The translations under genes were made by a program, and so were the position numbers. This document shows positions 44,755 to 53,640 of a stretch of DNA of 64,000 bases, one piece after another. Location: positions 1 to 64,000 of the forward strand of contig CAMDQH010000005.1 in assembly GCA_945905815.1 (NCBI GenBank), given 5' to 3'. The DNA comes from Bacteriovorax stolpii. GTDB lineage: Bacteria > Bdellovibrionota > Bacteriovoracia > Bacteriovoracales > Bacteriovoracaceae. The notes beneath the pieces were generated by a model. That model worked only from the letters and a program-made list of their open reading frames with translations. It did no database searches and was not told the origin of the DNA. Numbering within the stretch: position 1 is the stretch's first letter; each line of letters starts with the position of its first letter.

Positions 44755-47007
44755 TTATTCGCATTTCAATTGTTCAGCACTATAAACAGCAACTTCAAGA
44801 GTCTTCTCTTCAACAGCTTTCTTAAGCGCATCCAAATTGTCTTGAGCAGTTTTAATCGCTTCGGTCGACTCTTTAGCACTAATTAATTCTGCTAATTTAG
44901 GGTTACAGATTTTTTTCTTTATTGCGCCTAGAACAAATTCTTTTATTCCTGCAGCGTCATCTTTATCAGGACGCTCACCTTTGCCGAAAAAATTAGTCCA
45001 AGTTGAAGCAGTCTTCTCGGCACTCGCAGCATAGGCCGTTAGACCAGTAACAGCTTCATCGATTTGTGAATTAACTTCTGCTGTTGTCCAAACTGGAGCG
45101 CTCGCTGATTTTGTGTCAATTATAAGATCAATCACACGATTCAAACGACCTTCCCAAAATGAGAATGGATCACTTGTTGCATCTGATTTTGTACACTCAG
45201 GGGATTTTACAGCAAAAGAAATTTTGTCTGTTCCTTGATCTTCATCGGTACAAAACCAATTAAGATTCTTAGGAGCAACACCTCTATATCCGTAAGAAAT
45301 CGCCATTTTATCATAAAGACCAATCGCGCTTATATGACGGTAAGGACGACCAAGGTATTCCATAATTGAACGAGAAACAGAACCTTTTTCGCCGGTTTCA
45401 TATGCCCCAAGGTTACCTTTAAAGTTGTGGCGTAGACCTAAGTTGTGCCCAAGTTCATGTTCAAGCATTTCTGTGAAGTATCCAGTCATGTAGTTTTCAA
45501 AAGTCACCCCAGCGGGAACTATTTCAAAATGGTTTTTAATCATAGGATCTTCGAGCTCAACTTTCTGAGCATGAACATTCATATTTAGACCACCGAGCGT
45601 AACGGCAAACTTCACTTTACTTCTGTTTGCAATTTCAGCAGAAGCTTCTTTGTTGAAGCTTGCAACGATTTTATTCGCCTCAGCTGTACGACCTTGGGCC
45701 ATTAAGTTACTTGCAGTTTGAGAAAGGGCAAACCATTTAGTATATAGACTGATGATTGTAGGGCCCTGAATAAGAACGTTGGCTGAAAGAGTTTCACCAG
45801 TAAACTGGTTCGCGATGGATGGGCCAAGACCTCCATAAGGAGCAATATTGTTAAGATCCCATTCCATAACGTTGTAACGAATATCTCCGGCAATAATCTG
45901 CTCTGATCTAGCATCTGTAGCATCAATGAACTCATAGCTTAAAAGGTCACGACCAATTATTTTTGTGAACTCAATATTCCAATTATCAAATGCTTTTGCA
46001 AAAACAGGTTTAAATTGTTCAGGGACGTTCTTGATATAGTATTTAACAGATCTTCCAAAGTCAGTTGTAGAAAAGCGAGTGATTTTTGAAATTGTACTAC
46101 GTTCAGTCTTGAAAAAACCAACACCCTCAGTTGCTTCACGAGAAATAAAAGCAGGATTTGAAGCAGAGTTAAGTTTTAAATACCAACGAACAGTAAATTC
46201 TGTTTTTGGAGCATTTGCAATATCGGTAGTACCTTTTGGAACCATCGTTGAAACTATATCAAATACAAGAGTTGAAACAGAGTAATCCATTGTTGTAGCA
46301 GCAGAAGATACTGAAACTAATTTTGTATAATTTCCTTGTGGATCGAGCATTTTAATTAAATCGAGGCTGCCACCGAGCGCTGATAGGTCAAGATAAATTG
46401 TATCCATGTTTTCGCTAACGTTTACAATTGGGATGGCAATAAGTGACTGCTGCTCTGAAGTTTCGTCACATTCAGATGCACAACCAACTAGAGATAGATA
46501 CAGATCATCTCCATCAGCAGCAATTAAAGTTCTTACATGTAGGGGACTTAAATCTGTAAGCTTAAGGCCTCCGAGGGTATCACTTGTTTTATCTGTTACT
46601 TTCGTTATTACTGCTCCAAAAATATTTTGTTCGCCGACTAACCCTGTAGGAAAACCAAGGACTAGAGACTCATCAGACATTTTTAAAGAATTTAGTTTGT
46701 TTTTACTTGAATTTTTTGGAGCTTCTGAAGAATGAGGGACGCTTTTAAGAAGCATCTTCGCATTAATTGAATTTATATCTTGGATTTTACCACCCAATTT
46801 CATTAATCCGAGTTCGTTTTGCGAAAGGACATGAAGCTTAACTTTCTCATCACCAATGTGCTGATTTACCGCACCGGTTTTGTTATTAACGTAGTTGCTT
46901 TTGTTACGACTATTGGTTGGAGTACTCCCAATTTTTACATCTATACATGCGGTTGCAAATACGGCCAGAGCAAGAACAGATATCATAGACGATTTAATTT
47001 TCTTCAC
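44755..47007 (-). CDS. Zinc metalloprotease (metzincin-type) lipoprotein
   Basis: 750 residues from GTG 47007, chosen for AGGAG about six bases upstream; it gives a lipoprotein signal (VFATAC). The catalytic HELGHNLGLRHNF fits HExxHxxGxxH, with a Met-turn SIMEYLGRPY 25 residues later, so zinc site and fold look intact. Layout and the following KMAISYGY resemble the DUF4953/DUF5117 group of large bacterial zinc proteases. The N-terminal 300 residues are beta-rich, probably a prodomain. Anchored in the envelope, it would cut proteins in the periplasm or outside. A terminator follows; no operon partner. Confidence 0.9.
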   Translation of the reverse strand: MKKIKSSMISVLALAVFATACIDVKIGSTPTNSRNKSNYVNNKTGAVNQHIGDEKVKLHVLSQNELGLMKLGGKIQDINSINAKMLLKSVPHSSEAPKNSSKNKLNSLKMSDESLVLGFPTGLVGEQNIFGAVITKVTDKTSDTLGGLKLTDLSPLHVRTLIAADGDDLYLSLVGCASECDETSEQQSLIAIPIVNVSENMDTIYLDLSALGGSLDLIKMLDPQGNYTKLVSVSSAATTMDYSVSTLVFDIVSTMVPKGTTDIANAPKTEFTVRWYLKLNSASNPAFISREATEGVGFFKTERSTISKITRFSTTDFGRSVKYYIKNVPEQFKPVFAKAFDNWNIEFTKIIGRDLLSYEFIDATDARSEQIIAGDIRYNVMEWDLNNIAPYGGLGPSIANQFTGETLSANVLIQGPTIISLYTKWFALSQTASNLMAQGRTAEANKIVASFNKEASAEIANRSKVKFAVTLGGLNMNVHAQKVELEDPMIKNHFEIVPAGVTFENYMTGYFTEMLEHELGHNLGLRHNFKGNLGAYETGEKGSVSRSIMEYLGRPYRHISAIGLYDKMAISYGYRGVAPKNLNWFCTDEDQGTDKISFAVKSPECTKSDATSDPFSFWEGRLNRVIDLIIDTKSASAPVWTTAEVNSQIDEAVTGLTAYAASAEKTASTWTNFFGKGERPDKDDAAGIKEFVLGAIKKKICNPKLAELISAKESTEAIKTAQDNLDALKKAVEEKTLEVAVYSAEQLKCE

Positions 47008-47242
47008 GCATTCTCCTGTCGGTTTGAATCCGCTGAGAATATCTTCGTTTTGCTTTGACATGTAAACATTAGATAATTCTTACACGCCCATTTGTGACAA
47101 AATGTTAGACCCGCTTACTTTTCAAAACCTTTATTGGTCCTAACCTGACACCACATTTGGAATTTAACTGGCATTTTTTACATCATTAGCGACGAACAAA
47201 TACCAAGGTGGTTTAACGGCTTTTTACAAAAAAGGACACTTT

Positions 47243-47761
47243 ATGAAAATTCAGGCAATTGTTCTTGGCCTTGTGCTTTCTTCTGGGGCGCTTGCTGATG
47301 GTCTGCTGATTAACCGAACAGGTTCCACTGCTAACCTCATGGGATCATTCATCGGCGCTAGTTCTGAAGTTTTCGATATTGTTGCCAGAGCTTATGAACA
47401 TGGTTTCAAAGATTCTCAAGGTGCTGACTTCTTTATAAAAAAAACTTTAAGACAGGGCATGCGGTCACACACGACCTATAGAAGCAGGAACCTTAGCGTT
47501 TCCCTTGATTCGGCCTTTACTGTTATTTATAGCTTAGATCTTAAGGGAAAAGCGGGCGAGATCAGTACGGATGCAAGCAAGAAACATGTAATCATTAAAG
47601 GTCAGGTTGCCAAGCTTCTAATGGATGCTCTTATTACGGCCAATGGGATTGATCAGAGTCGGCCGCTTGGCGTTGGTCGGGTTCAAACTAAATCAGGAAA
47701 GGTTGTTTGCAGTAGGATTGTGGCGCTAAGGGCCGTTCCAAGTTGTACTTTAACTTTATAA
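47243..47761 (+). CDS. Secreted protein, unknown function
   Basis: 172 residues with a signal peptide (cleaved near ALA-DG); AAGGA precedes the start. The mature part has a helical section (about 35-75) followed by beta strands, a basic surface (RSHTTYRSRN) and two cysteines near the C-terminus (VVCSR, PSCTL) that could pair. No family recognised. Seven bases separate it from the polysaccharide deacetylase gene, so they are probably co-transcribed. Confidence 0.7.
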   Translation: MKIQAIVLGLVLSSGALADGLLINRTGSTANLMGSFIGASSEVFDIVARAYEHGFKDSQGADFFIKKTLRQGMRSHTTYRSRNLSVSLDSAFTVIYSLDLKGKAGEISTDASKKHVIIKGQVAKLLMDALITANGIDQSRPLGVGRVQTKSGKVVCSRIVALRAVPSCTLTL

Positions 47762-47768
47762 TAAAAAT

Positions 47769-48632
47769 ATGATTAAAATATTAGGTTTACTTTTTCTATT
47801 CACGCTCACTGCACACGCCTACATTTTGGAAGGATTCCAATATCCTGAAGACCGTGAGTACACTCAGGCAGATCGGGGTATGAGGGCCTATAGAGCTCTT
47901 TCATTGTATAAAACAGGTACCTTTGCCTTAACCTTTGATGATGGCCCACACCCTACAAGAACCGCAAAGATGCTAGATGTGTTAAAAAAGCATAATGTGA
48001 AGGCGATTTTTTTCGTTCTCACTTCTCAAATCGATAATTCAACTTTTCCTTTAATTAAACGAATGTTGGATGAGGGTCATCTCGTCGGTTCACATGGTTT
48101 TACCCATGACCGAGCAAGAGATCAGGACCATGAATTGTGGAAATCAAAAATTAAACAATCCTTTTTAGATCTCGCTAAATGGTACAAGCTTGCAGGCCAT
48201 GAATTTACGAAACACTATTACCGTTTTCCTTACGGAGATTATGGAACCAGGACAGATTATCATCATATTAATGCCCTCAAAGAGGTCTCAAAAGAACTGA
48301 TGGGTGATAATTGTATTAATATGGCATTTTGGGATGTCGATACTGCGGACTGGGTCCCAGGTATGACTGGAACTGAGATAGCCAATAACATTATCGTTCA
48401 TAATGATGGCGGGACTTACATTGATTTTAAGAAAGTTGGAAATACGTACGTGAAAAATCCGATTGAATTGCTTAATCCCCCAGCTGGTGGAGTCGTGTTG
48501 CAGCATGATGTGCACGAGGCTTCAATCGAAGCAACAGACCTTTTTATTCAGTATGCTAAATCTCGAGGGCTCCTATTACCTCGAATTGATGAAGTTGAAG
48601 AGTTTAGAATTACGAAAAACTGTCGCCTATAA
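47769..48632 (+). CDS. Secreted polysaccharide deacetylase (NodB homology, CE4)
   Basis: 287 residues with a signal peptide (cleaved near AHA-YI). The NodB motifs are intact: TFDDGP (55-60, base Asp57 and metal Asp58) and SHGFTH (metal His109 and His113), then RFPYGDYGTR and DTADWVPG. CE4 enzymes remove acetyl from N-acetylhexosamines of peptidoglycan, chitin or exopolysaccharide in the periplasm or outside. In Bdellovibrio, peptidoglycan deacetylases act on prey wall during invasion; a similar use here is inference. It is too typical a CE4 enzyme to be a PuuE-type allantoinase. Confidence 0.92.
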   Translation: MIKILGLLFLFTLTAHAYILEGFQYPEDREYTQADRGMRAYRALSLYKTGTFALTFDDGPHPTRTAKMLDVLKKHNVKAIFFVLTSQIDNSTFPLIKRMLDEGHLVGSHGFTHDRARDQDHELWKSKIKQSFLDLAKWYKLAGHEFTKHYYRFPYGDYGTRTDYHHINALKEVSKELMGDNCINMAFWDVDTADWVPGMTGTEIANNIIVHNDGGTYIDFKKVGNTYVKNPIELLNPPAGGVVLQHDVHEASIEATDLFIQYAKSRGLLLPRIDEVEEFRITKNCRL

Positions 48633-48660
48633 TAGAGGACAAATCCGCAAAAAAATCTTG

Positions 48661-48712
48661 CCCCTTGTATTTTCTGAATGCGCACTTTTATGATTCAGAA
48701 AACAACAAAGGG
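48661..48712. other. Long imperfect hairpin before the lipoprotein gene
   Basis: TTTTCTGAAT (48670-48679) pairs perfectly with ATTCAGAAAA (48693-48702) around a 13-nt loop, and the stem extends imperfectly outward (CCCCTTG with CAAAGGG). It lies between the deacetylase stop and the ATG at 48720. It could end the deacetylase transcript or hide the GGGTGGG that precedes the next start. Confidence 0.5.
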
Positions 48713-48719
48713 TGGGTTT

Positions 48720-49194
48720 ATGCTACGACTCCTAATTTTCGTTTTTATTTTAACCAGTTGCTCTAGTAACGAGCGCACAAAATACCAAGCCTTTTCAGTA
48801 TCCCAATGTTGAAGTTGTTTATGAGTGCGCAAATGAAGTTTATGGGCCTCTGGTAGCGTTTCGGGAGGTTCCCGCAGAAGATATGAAGCATTTGATAAAA
48901 GACCTGAGAGGGGGCCTTCAGATTGAAAAGTTTACTAAAGATTCACTCAATACAAAGGATCTTAAGGTCGGAGATATCCTCAAACGCGCTAACGACATAC
49001 GCATAGAGCACATCTATCATATTTTATCACTTTTTCACACAAGCCTGGATCATAAGATAAAAGTGGATGTCTTGAGGGATGGAAATATTAAATCCGGAAT
49101 CATGTTAACTGGGCTCGATGTATCAGCAAACATTTTAGAGACTCAGAAAAAGATTATAAAGTCTACCTGTAAGTATAAGGCGCTTTGTAAGTAA
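48720..49194 (+). pseudogene. Frameshifted lipoprotein with PDZ-like domain
   Basis: Frame 1 starts at ATG 48720 with a good lipoprotein signal (MLRLLIFVFILTSCSSN) but stops at about 48812. The frame that carries the rest, open from about 48770, reads PNVEVVYECANEVYGPLVAF and continues through 48883-49194 with a PDZ-like domain (LKVGDILKRANDIRIEHIY, then VDVLRDGNIKSG). Joining them needs one base change between about 48765 and 48800. The 3' part (103 codons from ATG 48883) could be made alone but would lack a signal peptide. Either the gene is broken, or the sequence has a base error, or there is recoding. It ends three bases before the convergent transglycosylase gene. Confidence 0.6.
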
Positions 49195-49197
49195 CTC

Positions 49198-49848
49198 TTA
49201 AATCGCTCTGTAAAATGCAATATAGCGTTTCATTACATGCAAAGGATAATCTTTTGGCCATACATGTTTTCCAAGCGCATTTTTTACTGATTTTGCACCC
49301 ATGTTGTAAGCAGCGAGATAAAGCTGGCCATGGTTATCAAATTTCACCCTAAGCCATGCTAGGTAAGCAGTTCCAAGTTTAATATTTGCAACAGGATCTC
49401 TAAGCGTTTTATCACCCTTCCATTTAAATTTAATTTTTTCTGCCATCCACTTTCCAGTACTAGGACGTATTTGCATCATCCCAATTTCTCCAACTGGGCC
49501 AACTGCCAATGGATTAAAACTAGATTCTCCTGAAATAACGGCCATAACAAAATAGGGATCCATACTGTGAACTTTTGCTTCTTTGAATATGGCATCAGAT
49601 ATGAGCTTCGCTTGTGATTTAAATTTTTTCGGAAGGCGTTTTTGAATAGTCTCTAAAATGTTTTTTTCAAAACCTTCATGCTTTTCAAATGTAGAGACGA
49701 TACTTCTCTTATATCGCTTCCCTAGTAGCTCGCGAGCATGATCTACTCTTTGGATACTAGCTAGAGATCTGGAGACATCAACCTTTGCTTTTGCTATTGC
49801 AACAGAGTTAATGACAAAAGAAAGAAGGATTAAAATGTATGTTTTCAT
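49198..49848 (-). CDS. Secreted lytic transglycosylase (SLT domain)
   Basis: 216 residues with a signal peptide (cleaved near AIA-KA). The C-terminal SLT domain shows VISGESSFNPLAVGPVGEIG (catalytic Glu in ESSFNP), GMMQIRPST and YLAAYNMGAKSV, all typical of Slt70/MltC-like enzymes that cleave peptidoglycan glycan strands to 1,6-anhydro products. The N-terminal 75 residues are helical and may bind the wall or a partner. It is single-gene and in the periplasm. Use on its own wall or on prey wall cannot be told. Confidence 0.92.
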   Translation of the reverse strand: MKTYILILLSFVINSVAIAKAKVDVSRSLASIQRVDHARELLGKRYKRSIVSTFEKHEGFEKNILETIQKRLPKKFKSQAKLISDAIFKEAKVHSMDPYFVMAVISGESSFNPLAVGPVGEIGMMQIRPSTGKWMAEKIKFKWKGDKTLRDPVANIKLGTAYLAWLRVKFDNHGQLYLAAYNMGAKSVKNALGKHVWPKDYPLHVMKRYIAFYRAI

Positions 49849-49978
49849 ATGAGACTTTAAAGCAAGGGAGATGCCAAATATTGTCTGTGTAAGGTATTGA
49901 AATTGATGATTGAATTGCTGTAAATTTGGGCAGTGATTAAGATTTTGTCAGAAGGGGAAGTGATAACAATTGGTTATG

Positions 49979-50215
49979 TTATTCGGCTAAATCGCTAGTT
50001 TTTTTAGGCTTAGTCTGAGGGTTTTTAAGTTCGGGGCCCATAAGATCCAGCGTCGCCTTGGCAAGTTCAGCAAAATGATAGGGACTTCTTTCAAGTGATT
50101 CAACAGACTTTAAAAGGATTGCTTTTTCTTCAAGCACGTCATCCTGCTCAATTTCCATTGCCCAGCTTGAATTGAGACAAAGCCCTAATAAAGCAGTCCA
50201 GATAATATATTTCAT
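49979..50215 (-). CDS. Small secreted protein
   Basis: 78 residues with a signal peptide (cleaved near SWA-ME). The mature part of about 58 residues is helical and acidic at first (EIEQDDVLEEKAILLKSVE), with a Pro/Lys-rich end. No cysteine in the mature part and no family recognised. It stands alone between the transglycosylase gene and the small gene at 50337. Confidence 0.6.
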   Translation of the reverse strand: MKYIIWTALLGLCLNSSWAMEIEQDDVLEEKAILLKSVESLERSPYHFAELAKATLDLMGPELKNPQTKPKKTSDLAE

Positions 50216-50336
50216 GGCCTATTTATATTAAAAATACTTAATTCGATCAACCTGAGAGCACGCTCCTCGTAATTTCTACCTGACAACATCTTGGGCATTT
50301 TCTGCAATTTATAGGGTTTATCTACGCAGTCTCATC

Positions 50337-50489
50337 TTACTCGGTAAACTCTTCTTCCTGGGCTTGCTTTAAAAGTTCTTTTTCTTTCTTAAGGGACTGG
50401 CCCTCTTTATTGTTCTCTTGCTTTGTGCCACAGCTAGAGCAAATGATTGCTCCTAGCATTATGACAAAGGTCATGTTTCTTATTCGCAT
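50337..50489 (-). CDS. 50-residue putative lipoprotein
   Basis: ATG at 50489 follows AAGGA (about six bases). The 50-residue product has a hydrophobic N-terminal segment ending IICSSCGTK, a plausible though imperfect lipoprotein signal, and a short charged tail rich in Lys, Glu and Gln. It resembles the many tiny lipoproteins of predatory and other delta-type bacteria. No family recognised. The region 50490-50726 to its right holds nothing I can assign. Confidence 0.55.
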   Translation of the reverse strand: MRIRNMTFVIMLGAIICSSCGTKQENNKEGQSLKKEKELLKQAQEEEFTE

Positions 50490-50726
50490 ATTTCTTCCTT
50501 CTTTGTTCACTTAAACGAAGAAGCAAGTCAGATGCCAGCCTCTCGAACTTTTCCTAAAGGCAAACTACCTCACGGCTGACGTGCTTGCTCATGATAATAT
50601 GTGCCTTGAAAGTTTGGCAGAGCTAGAAATGGATGTGTAAATTGTTTTTGGCAGACTATGATTACAAGTATTTCGTGCCTCATGAAATGATTGAGAAGTT
50701 TTTTGAAAGTGGTATGCTAGTCACCT

Positions 50727-51452
50727 ATGAAAAACAAACCACTCATTTTTACTTTGATCTCTATCCTCTGTATCATCGAACCTATTATTAAAATTCTCTA
50801 TTTCAAAGCGATCACTCATTTTGACTTTATGGTGATTATGACTAATCTCGTTGCCAAAAATTCTTTTAGAGACGTCTTTGATTTCTGGTTGGTCTATCCT
50901 CTGTCCGGGATTTTACTTTTTAAGCTCAGGAAGTGGACCTATTTTGCGTTCATGAGTCTTCTTGCTTATATCGTATTCAACATTATGACGTATGAGAAAT
51001 ACACGTGGCCTTATAATAGTGATTCACCGTTCTTATACCATTACGTCGTTGTGGTTATGACCGTAATGGTTTTTATGGCATTCCTCTTGCCAGGAGTATG
51101 GGAGCCGTTCTTTGATCGACGTGTGAGATGGTGGGAGCCTAAAGTACGTTACCCCGTTGGCATTAACTGCTCTTTAAAAAATGAATCTATTATCTTCTCA
51201 AGTGAAATTATAAATATTTCTCTTTCGGGGGCTTTTCTCAAAGGGTCATCATATTTTAAAGTTGGGGATAAACTTGATTTGGAATTTAATTTTCTAGGAA
51301 AAGACATTTCTTTGCCGGTAACAGTGATACATAAGCACTCTCTGCATGGTAGACATGGATATGGCGTCCAATTTAGTTTTAAATCATTTAAACAAAATGT
51401 CGTTGTGGCACGAATTATTAATGTGCTTAAGCAATCTACAAAGAGTGCATAA
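50727..51452 (+). CDS. Membrane protein with C-terminal PilZ domain
   Basis: 241 residues. About four membrane segments occupy residues 5-125, followed by a PilZ domain (about 140-235). The RxxxR part is seen around RRVRWWEPKVRYP and the second motif as NISLSGAFLKG, with VIHKHSLHGRHGYGVQF near the end. PilZ domains bind cyclic di-GMP, which controls motility and the predatory cycle in Bdellovibrio. It is probably an inner-membrane c-di-GMP receptor. The output is unknown; the gene stands alone. Confidence 0.85.
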   Translation: MKNKPLIFTLISILCIIEPIIKILYFKAITHFDFMVIMTNLVAKNSFRDVFDFWLVYPLSGILLFKLRKWTYFAFMSLLAYIVFNIMTYEKYTWPYNSDSPFLYHYVVVVMTVMVFMAFLLPGVWEPFFDRRVRWWEPKVRYPVGINCSLKNESIIFSSEIINISLSGAFLKGSSYFKVGDKLDLEFNFLGKDISLPVTVIHKHSLHGRHGYGVQFSFKSFKQNVVVARIINVLKQSTKSA

Positions 51453-51463
51453 CCTAATTGGTT

Positions 51464-52189
51464 TTAAGTCCCATCATCTATTTGACCGGGTGGGATTAAT
51501 ACCTTCTTGATTATACCACACACGATAGGTAATGATTGGTGTGCAGAGCTTCTGCCCACTGATCTGACTGTATCTGGCAACCCTGAGGCTTCATCTACCC
51601 CCTGAATTACGACGACTCTGCCATCAATATTCAAAGGTTCTTTTGCTTTAAGTTTTATATAACCTTCGTTGTTTTCAGGGTCCCTTAGATCTTTCATGAA
51701 TTGACTAAATGCTGTGACTTTCGAATAAATGTAATTTCCATAGATATCGCCTTTTGGAAATTCTCCATCATGACTGGATTGAGAGGATATATCACCATCT
51801 AATGGGAAGAATACTTGTCCGTAAACAGCTTCACCTTCTTTATCATCCAGTATTCCATCTTGATTGAGATCATCATCCAAGTTTGGGCACCGATTTCCGA
51901 CTCGCACGGACTGAGAGTGAACAAGATCAGGCCCTGCGTTATTGATTCTTACGTCTCCAACAAGTTCATCGTTAAATTGTTCAACTGAAAATGTAAAGGC
52001 ACCGCTTATCTTACTTGTAATTTGTGGATTGAGAGTTTCAAACACGGCGAGATATTGTCCTTCAATCAATGAGTCGATATCTAGCTTCATTTGTGTTTTA
52101 GATCCTCTCTGGCCAGGTTGGCCTTTGGTACCTCCATTACAGGATGAAAGGAGTAAGAGTGCTACGAGAGAGAATGATTTTAATTTCAT
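51464..52189 (-). CDS. Putative lipoprotein with Gly/Pro-rich linker
   Basis: 241 residues from ATG 52189, chosen for GAGG six bases upstream. The signal ends with lipobox LLSSC. A short collagen-like linker (GTKGQPGQRGSK) follows, then a beta-rich domain of about 210 residues with a DLNQDGILDD stretch that looks like a calcium-binding loop (dockerin/EF-hand-like). No family recognised. It begins directly after the protein-glutaminase-like gene with its ribosome site in that gene's end, so both are probably made together. Confidence 0.7.
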   Translation of the reverse strand: MKLKSFSLVALLLLSSCNGGTKGQPGQRGSKTQMKLDIDSLIEGQYLAVFETLNPQITSKISGAFTFSVEQFNDELVGDVRINNAGPDLVHSQSVRVGNRCPNLDDDLNQDGILDDKEGEAVYGQVFFPLDGDISSQSSHDGEFPKGDIYGNYIYSKVTAFSQFMKDLRDPENNEGYIKLKAKEPLNIDGRVVVIQGVDEASGLPDTVRSVGRSSAHQSLPIVCGIIKKVLIPPGQIDDGT

Positions 52190-52197
52190 TGTTGTCC

Positions 52198-53040
52198 TCA
52201 CAAGACTTCATCGAAGGCTTCTAAATAGGCCTGTTTTATTTCGGTATCATACCAATTGGCCTTCACCGTTTCCCACGTCTCTTTGCTTTCGATATCTATA
52301 GGTTGGTAATAGAACATGCTTGTTCTCATGGTGTAACAACTTCCCGACTCTGGAAAATTAGCGTACTCTGAATATACTTTTACGAGAGGACAGTTTGCAT
52401 CATCTCTCATGAAAATGTCGGTCCATTTCTTTGGATCAAGAGGGCCACGGGCATATTTGGCGTCCATAATTTTTTCTCTTTCAATCCCATCTTCAATTAC
52501 GCGAACTGATGGTGAAACGTGGAACCACCAGTCAAATTTAAATTTTCTGATGTAGCGGCGGGTAAAGAAAATCCAAGTCTTGTTTGAGTTTATAGATCTT
52601 TTGATAAACCATTCATAACTCCAGATATGGGCACGATTAAAGCATTGGGATTCTTTGTTTATATATCTTGATTCCTTAAAATAGGTATTAACTAAATCCA
52701 TATTTGCGATAATAGTTGGAGTGTAAGTTTCATTACTTCTTTCACTAGACCCAAACTCCTTATTCATTTTAGGAGAACTATAAGGCAAGACATTGTATCT
52801 TTCTATCTTGTGATGATTGCTCAAGGTCATATTAAGAGATTGATGACGTACTTTGGCATTTTTCAGATCATGTTCAATCGCTGTTTCATTTTTGTTAATT
52901 CTTACCACGTGACCTGAAGTCAAAAAAATTAATGTTTCATTTGGATCCGAATCGTCAATGTCATGGATTTCAGTTTTAATTTGAAATGAAGCTTGGGCGG
53001 TAAAACAAAATAACAAATATAGTGTAAGTAACAGTGACAT
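52198..53040 (-). CDS. Secreted protein-glutaminase-like protein (putative)
   Basis: 280 residues, signal peptide cleaved near AQA-SF. The C-terminal half has SQCFNRAHIWSYEW (Cys133), FDWWFHVSPSV (His174) and RGPLDPKKWTDIF (Asp202). This Cys-His-Asp order, with a Cys followed by (x)RAH, FHV and LDP, recalls protein-glutamine glutaminases (Gln deamidase/transglutaminase fold). If right, it would deamidate glutamine in extracellular or prey proteins. The N-terminal 110 residues could be a propeptide. The call is from motif memory, not a search. It is coupled to the lipoprotein gene downstream. Confidence 0.55.
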   Translation of the reverse strand: MSLLLTLYLLFCFTAQASFQIKTEIHDIDDSDPNETLIFLTSGHVVRINKNETAIEHDLKNAKVRHQSLNMTLSNHHKIERYNVLPYSSPKMNKEFGSSERSNETYTPTIIANMDLVNTYFKESRYINKESQCFNRAHIWSYEWFIKRSINSNKTWIFFTRRYIRKFKFDWWFHVSPSVRVIEDGIEREKIMDAKYARGPLDPKKWTDIFMRDDANCPLVKVYSEYANFPESGSCYTMRTSMFYYQPIDIESKETWETVKANWYDTEIKQAYLEAFDEVL

Positions 53041-53220
53041 GAAACCTCCGTTGTCCTCTACACATCAAACTCAGTTATAATGGCCAAATTTGAACATTCT
53101 TGTCACCTAAAGCTTAAATAAAGAAAAGCAAAACACACGAACAATTCTGGCGCGGCACTGTTTATGCAACACTGAATGTGGTCACATTATAAAGTGTGAA
53201 GCACTAACATGGAGGGTCTT

Positions 53221-53355
53221 ATGACTACGGAAAAACTAAAGCAGCTTAGTGAGAGAAGTAAAAAAGCCCTTATTGATATGAAGCAGGGGGCACAGGAAAC
53301 AATTAACAAGATTAGGGGTAATATCCGTAAAGGTGACCAGAAAAAAGAGCACTGA
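53221..53355 (+). CDS. 44-residue charged protein
   Basis: ATG 53221 is preceded by GGAGGG with about five bases spacing, a strong site. The 44-residue product is a single charged helix by look (KLKQLSERSKKALIDMKQG), Lys-rich, with no membrane segment. No family recognised. The gene lies 286 bases before the two BON-domain genes; the gap 53356-53640 holds nothing I can assign. Confidence 0.6.
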   Translation: MTTEKLKQLSERSKKALIDMKQGAQETINKIRGNIRKGDQKKEH

Positions 53356-53640
53356 CCTGTTCAAGTTGCAACGATGATGAGGGCGTTCATGGCCTAATCA
53401 AACGTTCGGACATGATATGTTCTACTCATTGTTGTAGCCAAAGTGTTCTTCAAATAGATACTGGGTAAATTTTTGACAAACGATAAAGATACCAGAGAGT
53501 TGATGGTTTGCTTTTAATTTTTTTTGAAAAGAATAAAAGATTAATTATGCATGTTACATTTTGCCCCAAAATAAACAACTTTATCTGGCGAGATAATTGC
53601 AACTGCTTTTTGTGGCACTGATCATTTTCAGGGAGTTTTT

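Noticed and set aside
47769-48632. Polysaccharide deacetylase as the missing PuuE-type allantoinase
   Set aside because: It has a signal peptide and a complete metal-binding TFDDGP / SHGFTH set typical of CE4 sugar deacetylases, and it is 14 kb from the urate operon. PuuE proteins are cytoplasmic and lack this pattern.
53474-53510. TTGACA as a -35 promoter box upstream of the BON genes
   Set aside because: No acceptable -10 box at about 17 bases; not called as a promoter.
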